Of a stretch of DNA of 64,000 nt, positions 27,117 through 36,825 are shown piece after piece. Within the stretch, counting starts at the first letter, position 1, and every line of letters begins with the position of its first letter. The stretch comes from Gammaproteobacteria bacterium (lineage in GTDB: Bacteria; Pseudomonadota; Gammaproteobacteria; HK1), in NCBI GenBank assembly GCA_012103455.1, contig WLWT01000003.1, positions 434,001 through 498,000 on the forward strand, written 5' to 3'. The notes beneath the pieces are model-generated. The model ran no database searches. It saw only the letters and a list, made by a program, of their open reading frames with translations, and was not told the DNA's origin. Both the position numbers and the translations under genes were made by a program.

Positions 27117-27223
27117 TATTCAACCGGCGCTGTCATCCGCAATGACAACGATAGCGTCACGATTGACCGCATACATGGTTTGACCACAGGGTTGCTCGGT
27201 ATTTCGAGGACGGTTTTAATGGG

Positions 27224-27575
27224 TCAGGGAACTTCATGCCCCTGGGCAGCAGGGTAAATCTCAAACCAGGTTTCACGATCAATATTGATCCGCATCGCAT
27301 CCGGCAATTTGCCAATTCGCTCTAGATTGTTGGTACCGACGACGGGCAGAATTTTCGCTGGATGCACGATCAGCCAGGCGCATGCTATTGCATCCATACC
27401 GACACCGTGGTTGTTGCTAATTGCTCTAGCAAGGTTTGCAGCGGCAAAACGGCAGGATCCTCCTGGTCGAACAATGCGTCACCGCCCAGAGGAGACCAGG
27501 CCATTGGGTAGACTTTGTGTTGTTGAAGGAACGCCACATCGCCTTTCGCCTGAATATGAGAAGGGTAACGCGTTC
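27224..27575 (-). pseudogene. Aldo/keto reductase, C-terminal fragment with frameshift
   Basis: The minus strand first reads QQHKVYPMAWSPLGGDALFD. After a one-base shift near 27420 it reads NNHGVGMDAIACAWLIVHPA and KILPVVGTNNLERIGKLPDA to a stop at 27224. These are the last two blocks of a YdhF-like aldo/keto reductase. The N-terminal two thirds, including the catalytic Tyr and His, are absent. It directly abuts the stop of the SsuD-like gene. Confidence 0.8.
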
Positions 27576-27577
27576 CA

Positions 27578-28735
27578 CTATTTTCTTTCTCCAATGCCAA
27601 GAGGTGTATCCGGCACACTCGCAGGCCGCCGGTTCTGCAGTTGCGGAAATGAGCAGGTATCCAAGTGGGGAAGCACTTTAGTGCCAAAATGCTCACATTC
27701 TTCAACATGCGGATAACCCGAAAAGATGAATGTACGCATCCCCATCTTCTTGTAATTCTCGATTTCTGACAGAATTTGGTCGGGTGATCCGACCAGCGCC
27801 GCGCCACAGCCGGAGCGAGCCCGTCCCACACCGGTCCAAAGATGGGGTTCAATATAGCCCTCTATGTCGGCAAGCTCCCGGTTTCTGGATTGGTGGGAGA
27901 CACCAAGAGAAGTGGCGTCCAGCGCTCTTTCGCGAATCAATCGCCCTTGTTCGTCGTCCAGCTTCGAGACCAGCTCTCTAGCGTATTCCCTCGCTTCCGC
28001 TTCGCTATCGCGAACGATCATATGGACCCGAAGCCCATAATCCAGGACCCGACCGTATCTTTCTGCACAGGCGTTTACTGCTTTCATCCGCTCGGCCAGA
28101 TCTTCTTTTTTCTCCGGCCACATCAGATAAACGTCGCAGTGCTCCCCGCATAACTCCAGCGCCGGGGGGGAGTAGCCGCCAAAATACAGCAGCGGTCCGC
28201 CGTTTTGTTGGTAGGGTCGCGCAGGGTCGGTGGTCAAACCGCTGAACTGGTAGATTTCTCCCTGATAATTTATTTCATCCTGGGTCCAGGCTTGTTTGAG
28301 AATTTCCACGACTTCTTTTGATCGCTGATACCGGTATTGGCTGTCCTCTTTCTGCCCTGGGAAATCGGACGAGATGATGTTGATGGTCAGTCTGCCTTCC
28401 AGCATGTGATCGAGGGTCGCAACGGTTCGGGCCAGCATGATCGGTTGCATCTCGCCGCAGCGCACGGCGGCAAGCATATTGATGTTCTTGGTTAAAGGTG
28501 CATTTCCCGCTACAAAGGTCAGTGTGTCCTGTCCGACCTGATACGAAGATGGGCAGAGAACGTTACGGTATCCGAGCCGATCCGCGGTTTGGATAACTTT
28601 TGACGTGTTCTCCCATGACGAACGCAAATGTCCCTCCGGCGTACCCAGGTAGCGAAAGTCATCCGAGCACAAAGGGGCAAACCAGGCGACCTCGGCTGAA
28701 TTCGTATCCGCTGAACGGATTGGCACAATGGACAT
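27578..28735 (-). CDS. SsuD-like FMN-dependent monooxygenase (LLM family)
   Basis: 385-residue luciferase-like monooxygenase closest in pattern to alkanesulfonate monooxygenase SsuD, which releases sulfite from sulfonates using FMNH2 and O2. Visible blocks are LGYRNVLCPSSYQVGQDTLTFVA, LAAVRCGEMQPIMLARTVAT, the barrel motif LEGRLTINIISSDFPG and LVGSPDQILSEIENYKKMG. Uptake by the adjacent TRAP transporter and use of a sulfonate or related compound would be coherent but is inferred. It is divergent from the broken GntR regulator, which probably once controlled it. Confidence 0.87.
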   Translation of the reverse strand: MSIVPIRSADTNSAEVAWFAPLCSDDFRYLGTPEGHLRSSWENTSKVIQTADRLGYRNVLCPSSYQVGQDTLTFVAGNAPLTKNINMLAAVRCGEMQPIMLARTVATLDHMLEGRLTINIISSDFPGQKEDSQYRYQRSKEVVEILKQAWTQDEINYQGEIYQFSGLTTDPARPYQQNGGPLLYFGGYSPPALELCGEHCDVYLMWPEKKEDLAERMKAVNACAERYGRVLDYGLRVHMIVRDSEAEAREYARELVSKLDDEQGRLIRERALDATSLGVSHQSRNRELADIEGYIEPHLWTGVGRARSGCGAALVGSPDQILSEIENYKKMGMRTFIFSGYPHVEECEHFGTKVLPHLDTCSFPQLQNRRPASVPDTPLGIGERK

Positions 28736-28825
28736 AGGCTTAGTTTCTGGCGAGACTGATCATGGACGAAAAATACTGCTTGCAGAGAAATGTATCAATA
28801 TGGCAACTCAAAATTTCGTTTGTTA

Positions 28826-29536
28826 ATGGATCAGAAGACGCGCCACGCTCCCCATCGACTTCCTTTGCATGTCGAGATCAGCGAGATGCTTGCCCGTGAG
28901 ATCCAGGCTGGCATTCTGTTCGAAGGCACCAAGCTTGCGCCAGAGCGGGCGATGGCCGAGAGCTTGCGCGTGTCGGTGGGGACGTTACGAAAAGCATTGT
29001 TGGATCTTGAGGAAAAGGGTTTGCTAGAGCGCATTCATGGCTCTGGGAACTATGTGCGAAGCGCCTTATGGCTTCTTTAGGCTGGAATTGATTGAGGGAG
29101 GGGGGCTACCTACAGCGGAGGTATTGTCAGTTAGTTGCTTGAATAAACCGAAAGGTGTTGGCGATATAGGCCCTAGTCAAAAAGGTTATCGCATTCGCCG
29201 ATTGCGGAGGCTTAACAATGTACCAGCAGCGATGGAAGAAATTTGGTTAGACGCGGATCGGTGTCAGGTTGTTTCCAAAGATGACTTGCCGGATTCGCTC
29301 TACCTTTTCTACAAAGAGAAACCGGGTTTTGGATTATCAGGGCCGGTCACTTTGTTAGTGTTGCAGCACCACCAAGCTGGAAACCAGCCGAATTCGCTAC
29401 ACCGATAGGGAAAAAAGAGATCGAAACATGGGGCTATGTAGAGCGCCTGAGCTATGATCAAAATACCATTTGCGCGGAGTTCTCCAAAACTTGGTTTAAT
29501 CCGACGACCACACGGTTCGTAGCGCGCTGGCAATAA
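28826..29536 (+). pseudogene. GntR-family (HutC/UTRA) regulator with two frameshifts
   Basis: Starts MDQKTRHAPHRLPLHVEISE with an intact winged helix (GTKLAPERAMAESLRVSVGTLRKALLDLEEKG), then stops at 29080. The UTRA ligand domain continues one frame over (YGFFRLELIEGGGLPTAEVL, GYRIRRLRRLNNVPAAMEEIWLD). Near 29330 the frame breaks again and resumes with KPAEFATPIGKKEIETWGYV to TAA at 29536. Both breaks leave recognisable sequence in register, so they are recent indels or assembly errors. An ATG at 28790 is an alternative start. Confidence 0.82.
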
Positions 29537-29580
29537 TTTTTTGTCGCAATCAACATACCCAACACTTAAGAGAGACAATC

Positions 29581-30678
29581 TTGAAGACTTTACAGTACGG
29601 CCTGATCGGATGTGGAATGATGGGCCGCGAACATATCCGCAATATCCAGCTATTGGACCACACCCGAATCGCGGCTATCGTAGAGCCTGATGCGGGCATG
29701 GCGGCGAAAGCCAAAACTCTTGCCCCAGATGCGGTCTTTTGTGAATCGATCAGTGAATTGTTGAATCTTCCCAACATCGATTGTTTGGTGATCGTCAGTC
29801 CCAATCATTTACATGTAGAACAACTTCTAGAGGTCGCGGAAACTCGACCGCTGCCCATATTGGTGGAGAAACCGCTGGCGACCGACCCGAGCCAAAAGGC
29901 TTTTATCGATGAATTAAAAGCCAACTACTCCGCGTCGATCTGGGTAGCGATGGAGTACCGCTATATGCCTCCTGTTGCGATGCTGATCGAAAAGGCGGGC
30001 GCGGTGACGGGGGGAATACAAATGCTGACAATTCGGGAGCATCGTTTTCCGTTTCTACATAAAGTGGACAATTGGAACCGTTTCAACCGTAATAGCGGCG
30101 GCACGTTGGTAGAAAAATGCTGCCACTTTTTTGATCTGATGCGGCTGATACTGCAATCCGATCCAGTAACTATCATGGCATCTGCCGGGCAGGCTTATAA
30201 TCATTTGGATGAAAGCTATGAGGGAGAGACACCGGATATCTTCGATCACGGTTTCGTGATTGTCGAATTTGAGTCCGGCGCCAGGGCCTCGCTTGAGTTG
30301 TGCATGTTTGCAGAGGGTGAACGCTATCAAGAATCCATCTGCGCTGTTGGACGCAAAGCTAAGATCGAATGCCTGGTTCCAGGCCCAGGTCGATTTTGGC
30401 CAGATCACCTTGGCCCGGCCCCGATACCCCAATTGATTGTCTCGCCGCGATTCCCTAAAGGTCCGCAGATGCTGGAAATCCCTGTTGATCCCGAGTTACT
30501 GGCTGCGGGGGATCATAACGGGTCAACTTTCTACCAGCATCGAAAGTTTCAGCAAGTTGTCCTCGGCTCCCATCACCCCGAGGTCACCGTTCATGACGGC
30601 TGGATGGCAGTGGCAATGGGGATGGCGGCTCAACAATCGGCACAAACTGGGCAGAGTGTAAGAATGGATCGGATTTGA
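29581..30678 (+). CDS. Gfo/Idh/MocA-family oxidoreductase
   Basis: 365-residue NAD(P)-dependent dehydrogenase. The Rossmann motif is GLIGCGMMGREH at the N-terminus; the EKP motif that contributes the catalytic Lys appears as LVEKPLATDP. The C-terminal alpha/beta domain carries the usual NSGGTLVEKCCHFFDLMRLI block, with His-Asp typical of the family. The start is TTG at 29581 after AGAGAG. Substrates are usually sugars or inositols; here the neighbours suggest the catabolic cluster served by the TRAP transporter. Confidence 0.88.
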   Translation: MKTLQYGLIGCGMMGREHIRNIQLLDHTRIAAIVEPDAGMAAKAKTLAPDAVFCESISELLNLPNIDCLVIVSPNHLHVEQLLEVAETRPLPILVEKPLATDPSQKAFIDELKANYSASIWVAMEYRYMPPVAMLIEKAGAVTGGIQMLTIREHRFPFLHKVDNWNRFNRNSGGTLVEKCCHFFDLMRLILQSDPVTIMASAGQAYNHLDESYEGETPDIFDHGFVIVEFESGARASLELCMFAEGERYQESICAVGRKAKIECLVPGPGRFWPDHLGPAPIPQLIVSPRFPKGPQMLEIPVDPELLAAGDHNGSTFYQHRKFQQVVLGSHHPEVTVHDGWMAVAMGMAAQQSAQTGQSVRMDRI

Positions 30679-30686
30679 TGTCTTCA

Positions 30687-30827
30687 GGGCACCTCTAAAA
30701 ATAGTGATTTTTCCGTGAGTGCAAGGAAGCCCCGCGCGCAGAACCGCAGTGTATAGGTCATACCTGAGGATTCGAGCACGGCGCTGACGCCGCAATCGCG
30801 GAAAAAGTGCATTTTTAGCAGGTGCCC
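30687..30827. repeat. MITE-like 140-bp repeat, complete copy
   Basis: Ends are GGGCACCTCTAAAAAT and ATTTTTAGCAGGTGCCC. It starts nine bases after the Gfo/Idh stop codon and could act as a transcript end. No exact flanking duplication is visible. Confidence 0.88.
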
Positions 30828-30983
30828 ATCATTGAATTGCACATGGGTTCAGCTCTGCATCTATGCCGCGCTACCTTAACATTGGATTGATGGGCCGCGG
30901 CGCTGTGTTCGCCCGCGCAATCTCGCCGGGCGCCCGACACATACGTTATGTTGTGCGCTCTTAGACTGAGGCGGGGGTGAAGC

Positions 30984-32291
30984 GTGGGACCTGAAGTAGT
31001 ACCGGTGCAGTGCGATGAAGTATTGCCCGGGCGTGCCGATGTGGTGGTGGCCGGTGGGGGTATTGCGGGCGTTTGCACCGCACTCTACCTGGCGGAGCGT
31101 GGTGTTGATGTGGTGCTGTGCGAGAAAGGCCACATCGCCTGCGAGCAGTCGAGCCGCAACTGGGGTTGGGTGCGCCAGATGGGACGCGATCCGCGCGAGC
31201 TACCGCTCATCGTCGAATCGTTGCGTTTGTGGCGCAATATGAATAGTCAGGTGGATGGCGATACTGGCTTTCGTCAGTGCGGCATTGCCTACCTGGCTGA
31301 GACGGAGGCTGATTTAGAGCGCCATGAGGAATATCTGACCCACGCGCAACCTTTTCAGATAGGCTCGAGACGCATTTCGGCGGACGAAGTGGCGGCGCTT
31401 TTTCCCACCGCTAGGCGCGCCTTCGCCGGCGCTCTTTATACCGCCAGCGACGGGCGCGCAGAGCCGCAGCAAGCAGTGCCCGCTATGGCCCGCGGCGCGC
31501 GCGCCGCGGGCGCTAAATTATTCACTCGATGTGCAGTGCGGGGATTCGAGACGGCTGCTGGCGCGATACACGCCGTGGTGACGGAGAAGGGCGTGATTCG
31601 CTGTGATGCACTGGTCGTGGCCGGAGGGGCGTGGTCGCGGTTGTTGATGCGCCGCCACGGGGTGGCGTTCCCTCAAATCAAGGTATTTTCCACCGCATTT
31701 AGAACGCAGCCTTTGCCCAACGGCCCGGAGGTATCGGCTTCCGGTGCTATCTCCGGGGCCGGATTCGCTTTCAGGAAACGGGCCGATGGTGGTTACACCA
31801 TCACCGAGGGCGGTGTCGCGGTGATTCCCATAGTGCCGGATAGTTTTAGTCTGATGCTGGATTTTTGGCCGGTTATGCGTGCCCAGTACGGCCAGGTCCG
31901 GTTGCGCTTGGGGCGCGAATTCCTGGATGAGCTGCTGCGCGCCAAACGCTGGCCGCTGGATGCCCCGGGTCCGTTTGAGGCGGTGCGAGTGTTGGATCCG
32001 GTGCCGCGGGCCCGAACAGTGACCACAGGGCTGGCCAATATCGCCCGCGTTTTTCCTGAGTTCGAAGGGGTCAAGGTGGCGCAGAGTTGGGCCGGGGCGA
32101 TCGATTTCACACCGGACTTGGTGCCGGTCATCTCGGCGGTGGGCGCGGTGCCGGGCTTGCACCTCATCGCCGGCTTTTCCGGGCATGGCTTCGGTATAGG
32201 TCCGGGCGCGGGTTATCTGATGGCGGATATCGTTATGGGCAGGCCGCCGCTGGTCGATGCACAGCCCTACTGCTTGACCCGGTTTGATTGA
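30984..32291 (+). CDS. FAD-dependent oxidoreductase of the DAO family
   Basis: 435-residue amine/amino-acid oxidase-like flavoprotein (DadA/glycine oxidase fold). FAD binding is by VVVAGGGIAGVCTALYLAERG. Following blocks are CEQSSRNWGWVRQMGRD, LVVAGGAWSRLL and the C-terminal DLVPVISAVGAVPGLHLIAGFSGHGFGIGP seen in this family (split over two loops). The start is GTG at 30984 behind a G-rich ribosome-binding site. The substrate is probably a secondary amine or D-amino acid, but is not known. It follows the MITE and stands alone. Confidence 0.87.
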   Translation: MGPEVVPVQCDEVLPGRADVVVAGGGIAGVCTALYLAERGVDVVLCEKGHIACEQSSRNWGWVRQMGRDPRELPLIVESLRLWRNMNSQVDGDTGFRQCGIAYLAETEADLERHEEYLTHAQPFQIGSRRISADEVAALFPTARRAFAGALYTASDGRAEPQQAVPAMARGARAAGAKLFTRCAVRGFETAAGAIHAVVTEKGVIRCDALVVAGGAWSRLLMRRHGVAFPQIKVFSTAFRTQPLPNGPEVSASGAISGAGFAFRKRADGGYTITEGGVAVIPIVPDSFSLMLDFWPVMRAQYGQVRLRLGREFLDELLRAKRWPLDAPGPFEAVRVLDPVPRARTVTTGLANIARVFPEFEGVKVAQSWAGAIDFTPDLVPVISAVGAVPGLHLIAGFSGHGFGIGPGAGYLMADIVMGRPPLVDAQPYCLTRFD

Positions 32292-32321
32292 GCGGCTCTG
32301 GAGGTGCCCTAGAGGTATGCC

Positions 32322-33224
32322 CTAGAGTCTAAAGCCACCGTGCCGGCGCCGCACCATGTAGCTTTCGAATTGTACGCCCAGCACGAATAACAACAAGATA
32401 GTAAAGCCGATGGCGGCGATATCGTAAGCCGTTAAGCTTTGCAGCCTAGCGTTCCAATCGTGCAGTGTTGGCGGCGGCGGTGGTGGCGATGGTGTTGCCG
32501 CGGTGAGGCGTGCGCGCAAGTCGCGGGCAGCGGCCCTGGCTGCCGTGAGTTCACTCTTGAGGCTGCGGTTTTCCTCGGCCAGATGTTGCATCTCGCGCAA
32601 GGCATCGCTGGGTATGGGCGCATTGGTGTGGGTGGCCGATGCCGCGCGCAATTCACTCACCTGCGCCCGCAGCCGCTCGATTTCGGCTTGTAGTTGTCCA
32701 GCTTGCTCGCCGCCGCTAGTGTGCTGCCCGCTAGTATGTTGCGTTCCGCGCGGCTGGCTAAGAGCGTTTATCTGTGCGTCTTTCGCTTCTATTGCCGCCT
32801 CTAGAGTGTGGGTGATCGCCGCGATCTGCCGTTTGCGGTTTTCCTCCGAGTCGAGCAGGTCGCTCTTTAGCCGTTCCGCCTCGCTACGCAGCGTTGACAA
32901 CTCGGCCCGCAGCGCTTCGTTGCTGGTGATGATCGCCTTCAAGCGCGCTGCCACAGGCCGTGCCGATGCGATGTAGGCGCCATCTACCCATCCTTCGCGG
33001 CCGTCTTTGGTTTTGACGCGTACGAAGTTGCCCTCCCGTTCGAGCACCTCTAATTCCGTGCCCGAATCGATCATTCCCGCTATGGGTGAGGTGATCTGCC
33101 GCTCCGTATGCAAGCCGAGCTGTAATTCGTCGATGACGAAGACCGTCTGCGCATGGCTGATTGACGAGGTAAGAGCGAGCAGCACGCCACACACCGCCGC
33201 ATACATTCGCTGACGGATGTTCAT
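32322..33224 (-). CDS. TIGR04211-type SH3 domain/coiled-coil membrane protein
   Basis: 300 residues: signal peptide (VCGVLLALTSSISHA), bacterial SH3 domain (RQITSPIAGMIDSGTELEVL ... GREGWVDGAYI), a long coiled coil (about residues 85-230), a proline run (PSPPPPPP) and one C-terminal membrane helix (IAAIGFTILLLFVLGVQF) with a basic tail. This order is that of the TIGR04211 envelope protein found in gammaproteobacteria; its role is unknown. The start is ATG 33224; the longer ORF upstream is only the low-complexity end of the neighbouring gene in another frame. Confidence 0.87.
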   Translation of the reverse strand: MNIRQRMYAAVCGVLLALTSSISHAQTVFVIDELQLGLHTERQITSPIAGMIDSGTELEVLEREGNFVRVKTKDGREGWVDGAYIASARPVAARLKAIITSNEALRAELSTLRSEAERLKSDLLDSEENRKRQIAAITHTLEAAIEAKDAQINALSQPRGTQHTSGQHTSGGEQAGQLQAEIERLRAQVSELRAASATHTNAPIPSDALREMQHLAEENRSLKSELTAARAAARDLRARLTAATPSPPPPPPTLHDWNARLQSLTAYDIAAIGFTILLLFVLGVQFESYMVRRRHGGFRL

Positions 33225-33228
33225 GACG

Positions 33229-35409
33229 CTACATTCTCCGTTGTCCCCGGCCTCCATGTCCCCGGCCTCCATGTTCCGGGCCTCCATGTCCTGGGCCGCA
33301 ACTGTGTAGGGCCAATCCATGGTGACGAAGCAGCGCGGCGGTGTGCGGATCGCGTCCCCTGAAGGCGCGGTACAACTGTGCCGCATCCCGGCTGCCGCCC
33401 CGGGCCAGGACATGAGCGCGAAACGCGCGGCCCACGTCCGCGTTGAAAACACCCCGCTCTTCAAACAAGGAGAAAGCATCGCTCGCCAATACCTCCGCCC
33501 ATTTGTAACTGTAATACCCGGCAGCGTAGCCGCCAGCGAATATGTGCGTAAAGCTGTGCTCGAAGCGGGTGTACGGCGGCGGGCGTACCACTGCTACTTC
33601 CGCGCGCACTTGGCCGAGTATTGCCTGCACTTGGCCGGCGCCGTTGGCAGGTTCGTACTCCATGTGCAAGCGCATGTCGAACAGGGCGAATTCGAGCTGG
33701 CGCACAAACGCCAAGGCGCTCATGAAAGTGCGCGCCGCGCGCAGCTTGCTCACTGCGGCCGCCGGCAGCGGCGCGCCGGTATCGATGTGCGCTGTCATCA
33801 GCGCTAGTGCTTGTGGTTCCCAGCACCAATATTCCAGCAGTTGGCTGGGCAATTCGACGGCATCCCAGGCGACGCCGTTGATGCCGCCTATGCTCGGATA
33901 ATCGACCTCGGTTAGCAGATGATGAAGGCAGTGGCCGATCTCGTGGAACAGGGTCAATACTTCATCGTGTGTGAGCAGCGCGGTGCCGTGCGGGATGGGG
34001 GGCGTGAAATTGCACGTCAGGTAGGCAACCGGTAGTTGTTCGGATGCGCTCAAGTGATGCTTACTGCGGCACTCGTCCATCCACGCACCGCCGCGCTTGC
34101 CCTGCCGGGCATAGAGGTCCAGGTAGATATAGCCGATGGTGGTGTTATCGTCGCCATGGACACGAAACAACCGGACGTCGGGGTGCCATGTATCGGCCTC
34201 ATCGCAGCGCACCGCGCCGATGCCGAACAGGCGCGAGAGCAAGGTGAACAAACCATGCAGTACGCGATCGATGGGAAAATAGGCCCGCAGCGCCTGCACA
34301 TCGAGTCCTAGTGCCTCCTCCCGCCACCGCTGCGTGTAGTAGCTCACGTCCCAGGACTCCAATGTATCGAGTCCATCGCGCTCGCGTGCGAACCGCTGTA
34401 ACTGCGCCAACTCCGCTTGTGCATAGGGTTTCACTTTGGCATTGAGATCGCGCAAGAACGCCACCACTTCTCGCGCACTGGTGGCCATCTTGGTGGCCAG
34501 CGAGCGATCCGCATAGGTGTCGAATCCGAGCAGTCGGGCAGCATCGTGGCGCAGCTTTAAAATCTCGCCCATCAGGGCCGTATTATCGAAGCGAGCATCA
34601 CTGGGCGGCTGCTCGGAGGCCCGCGTAACCCAGACCCGGTGCAGTTTTTCGCGCAGACGCCGGTCCTGCGCGTAGCCCATCACGGCAGCAAAAACGGGAA
34701 AATCCAGCGTGAGCAAAGCGCCGCTCGAACGTGCGTGTTGCGCTTTGACGACGGCGGCATTGCGGATGTCTTGCGGTAGGCCGTCCAGTCTTGCGATGTT
34801 CTCGATGTGTAGCTGCCAGGTTTGCGATGCATCCAATACGTTTTCCGAGAATCGGTTGGTGAGCTGCGCCAGTTGTAGGGTGATCTCGGCAAAGCGTTGA
34901 CGCGCCGCCTCATCCAACCCGGCACCGCTAAGACGCATCTGTTGGAGTTTGTAGTCCAGCCAGGCCCGCTTGTCCTCATCCTCGCCATAGCCATCTTCGC
35001 CATAGCCATCCTCGCCGGTCCCTGTGGCTTGGCTCATGGCCGTTTGCAGGTGGCTAAGCGCTTGAAAGAGTCCCGGGTGTTGATCGGCTTCAGTGTGAAA
35101 AGCGCTCACCTTGGGCAGGCAGGCTCGATACGCCGCCCGCAACTGCGCGGTGGCGGCCACGGCATGAAGATGGCGTATGGGCGACCAGGCGTTGTTCAGC
35201 TTATCCAGTAGCGCTTCTAGTTTTTCGGCGATGACACTCAAGGCGGGAACCTCGCCCGCTACTAATTCGTCCAATTCGGCACGTGCCTGCAAGAGCACGG
35301 CATCCATGGCCGGCTCTATGGCGCCAGGTGTAATAGCTGTGAAGCGTGGTAGTTGTTCGCCAGCGAGTAACAAGCCAGCGGGTGGAGTGGGTTCCACGGC
35401 TGCGTCCAC
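33229..35409 (-). CDS. M3-family oligopeptidase
   Basis: 726-residue zinc metallopeptidase of the thimet oligopeptidase (PrlC/OpdA, Dcp) family, a cytoplasmic enzyme degrading short peptides. The zinc motif is FHEIGHCLHHLL (near residue 488) with the downstream Glu ligand region VAWDAVELPSQ. The start is GTG at 35409, supported by AGGAG six bases before it. The C-terminus ends in a repeat-rich tail (GPGHGGPEHGGRGHGGRG) created by tandem copies of a 15-bp unit at 33240-33300, probably not part of the fold. Confidence 0.92.
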   Translation of the reverse strand: MDAAVEPTPPAGLLLAGEQLPRFTAITPGAIEPAMDAVLLQARAELDELVAGEVPALSVIAEKLEALLDKLNNAWSPIRHLHAVAATAQLRAAYRACLPKVSAFHTEADQHPGLFQALSHLQTAMSQATGTGEDGYGEDGYGEDEDKRAWLDYKLQQMRLSGAGLDEAARQRFAEITLQLAQLTNRFSENVLDASQTWQLHIENIARLDGLPQDIRNAAVVKAQHARSSGALLTLDFPVFAAVMGYAQDRRLREKLHRVWVTRASEQPPSDARFDNTALMGEILKLRHDAARLLGFDTYADRSLATKMATSAREVVAFLRDLNAKVKPYAQAELAQLQRFARERDGLDTLESWDVSYYTQRWREEALGLDVQALRAYFPIDRVLHGLFTLLSRLFGIGAVRCDEADTWHPDVRLFRVHGDDNTTIGYIYLDLYARQGKRGGAWMDECRSKHHLSASEQLPVAYLTCNFTPPIPHGTALLTHDEVLTLFHEIGHCLHHLLTEVDYPSIGGINGVAWDAVELPSQLLEYWCWEPQALALMTAHIDTGAPLPAAAVSKLRAARTFMSALAFVRQLEFALFDMRLHMEYEPANGAGQVQAILGQVRAEVAVVRPPPYTRFEHSFTHIFAGGYAAGYYSYKWAEVLASDAFSLFEERGVFNADVGRAFRAHVLARGGSRDAAQLYRAFRGRDPHTAALLRHHGLALHSCGPGHGGPEHGGRGHGGRGQRRM

Positions 35410-35419
35410 CGAAGTCTCC

Positions 35420-35482
35420 TGTGGTGAATATCCCCCTCAGTGAATATCCCCCTCGGTGAATATCCTCTGCAGTGAATATCCA
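35420..35482. repeat. Short tandem repeat upstream of the M3 peptidase
   Basis: The unit GTGAATATCC plus four or five pyrimidines occurs four times with changes just upstream of the peptidase start, where a promoter would be expected. It is one of the clearest examples of the border duplications in this window. Confidence 0.8.
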
Positions 35483-35651
35483 GGTGAGTATTCGCCGCGG
35501 CGATGCACTGCCGCGGGCGCTCGAGCAGGCGGGGAGTTTACGACAGGTTTATGCTTGACACATGACAACCCGGCTGCCGCAGCGCTGCTACACTGCAATG
35601 GCTGCTAACGCAACGGTTGCCAGCGAGTAGATGAGAGGAGGAGATGAGAGC

Positions 35652-36044
35652 ATGAGTGAAATACCCGGCCACCTGAAATACGTACGCACCCATGAATGGG
35701 TCCGGGATGAAGGCGATGGGAAGGTGTATATAGGTATCACCGAACATGCCCAAGAACAGTTGGGCGATGTGGTTTATGTGGAATTGCCCGAGGTTGGCCG
35801 GGCGGTGTCGGCTGGTGAGGAGGTGGCCGTGGTCGAGTCGGTCAAAACCGCATCGGATATCTACGCGCCGGTGTCTGGCGAAGTGGTAGCGGTGAACGAA
35901 GCGTTAGCCGATAACCCTGAATGGCTGAACTCAGGGCCGTACACGGACGGCTGGATGATGTGCATCGCCCTATCCGATGCGCACGAGCTTGACGGCTTGT
36001 TGGACAGTGCGGGCTATGCGCAAGCCGTGGCCAAGGACGGTTAG
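35652..36044 (+). CDS. gcvH: Glycine cleavage system H protein
   Basis: Lipoyl carrier that shuttles the aminomethyl group between the P, T and L proteins of glycine cleavage. 130 residues with the full H-protein pattern: KYVRTHEWVR, VGITEHAQEQLGDVVYVELP (first residue I here), and lipoyl-Lys65 in VESVKTASDIYAPVSGE. The ATG at 35652 is preferred over 35631, since GAGAG lies just upstream and homologues start here. The other gcv genes are not in the window. Confidence 0.95.
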   Translation: MSEIPGHLKYVRTHEWVRDEGDGKVYIGITEHAQEQLGDVVYVELPEVGRAVSAGEEVAVVESVKTASDIYAPVSGEVVAVNEALADNPEWLNSGPYTDGWMMCIALSDAHELDGLLDSAGYAQAVAKDG

Positions 36045-36065
36045 GCAGCAGCGGTAACGCCGCCG

Positions 36066-36821
36066 TCAAGACCACTTTCGGTGGGCACACACCGGGCACT
36101 TGGTACTGCGTTTCAAGCGCAAGTTGTGCCACTCCATGCGGGCCGCATCCAGGAGTAACAAACGGCCTGTCATCGACGTGCCCATCCCGCAGAGCAATTT
36201 GAGCGTCTCGGTTGCCTGTACCGAGCCGATGACCCCGAGCAACGGCGCCAACACGCCCACCAACGAACACGGCTCACCTGCAACGGAGTTATCCGGATAC
36301 AGGCACCGGTAACAGGGGCTTTGCGGCTTGGCCGGCTCGAATACGCAGACTTGCCCTTCCATTCGCACCGCCGCGCCCGACACCAGCGGCGTGCCCGTAC
36401 GCACGCAGGCGGCGTTCAGCGCAAAGCGCGATTCGAAGTTGTCACAAGCATCCACCACCACGTCGGTGCGCTCCACCTCTTCGATCAAATCGTCCCCGTC
36501 TAGCGATGTTGGCACGGTGCGTACCCGCACCCCTGGATTCAGCGCCGCTAGCGCTTGGCGCGCGGAATCGACTTTATTCTCATTGATAGAGCCGGTGTGG
36601 TGCACGATTTGGCGCTGTAGGTTGGATAGCTCCACCCGATCGTAATCGACCAGCGTCAACTCCCCTACACCGGCGGCCGCCAGATACATGGCAATGGGCG
36701 AGCCGAGTCCACCAAGGCCGATGATGAGCGCCTTCGCGGCCAGTAGGCGGTGTTGTCCCGCCTCCCCTATCTGCGGTAGTTGAATGTGCCGCGCGTAGCG
36801 GCTTTTTTGCTCCGGGGTCAT
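36066..36821 (-). CDS. moeB: MoeB/ThiF-family adenylyltransferase
   Basis: E1-like enzyme that adenylates the C-terminus of a small sulfur-carrier protein (MoaD or ThiS). 251 residues with the ATP site GLGGLGSPIAMYLAAAGVG, the DNFESRFALN block and two zinc CxxC pairs (CYRC and CPVC). Position after prmC is the usual gammaproteobacterial order hemA-prfA-prmC-moeB, favouring molybdopterin synthase as partner; ThiF-type use is possible. Four bases separate it from prmC. Confidence 0.92.
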   Translation of the reverse strand: MTPEQKSRYARHIQLPQIGEAGQHRLLAAKALIIGLGGLGSPIAMYLAAAGVGELTLVDYDRVELSNLQRQIVHHTGSINENKVDSARQALAALNPGVRVRTVPTSLDGDDLIEEVERTDVVVDACDNFESRFALNAACVRTGTPLVSGAAVRMEGQVCVFEPAKPQSPCYRCLYPDNSVAGEPCSLVGVLAPLLGVIGSVQATETLKLLCGMGTSMTGRLLLLDAARMEWHNLRLKRSTKCPVCAHRKWS

Positions 36822-36825
36822 CGCC

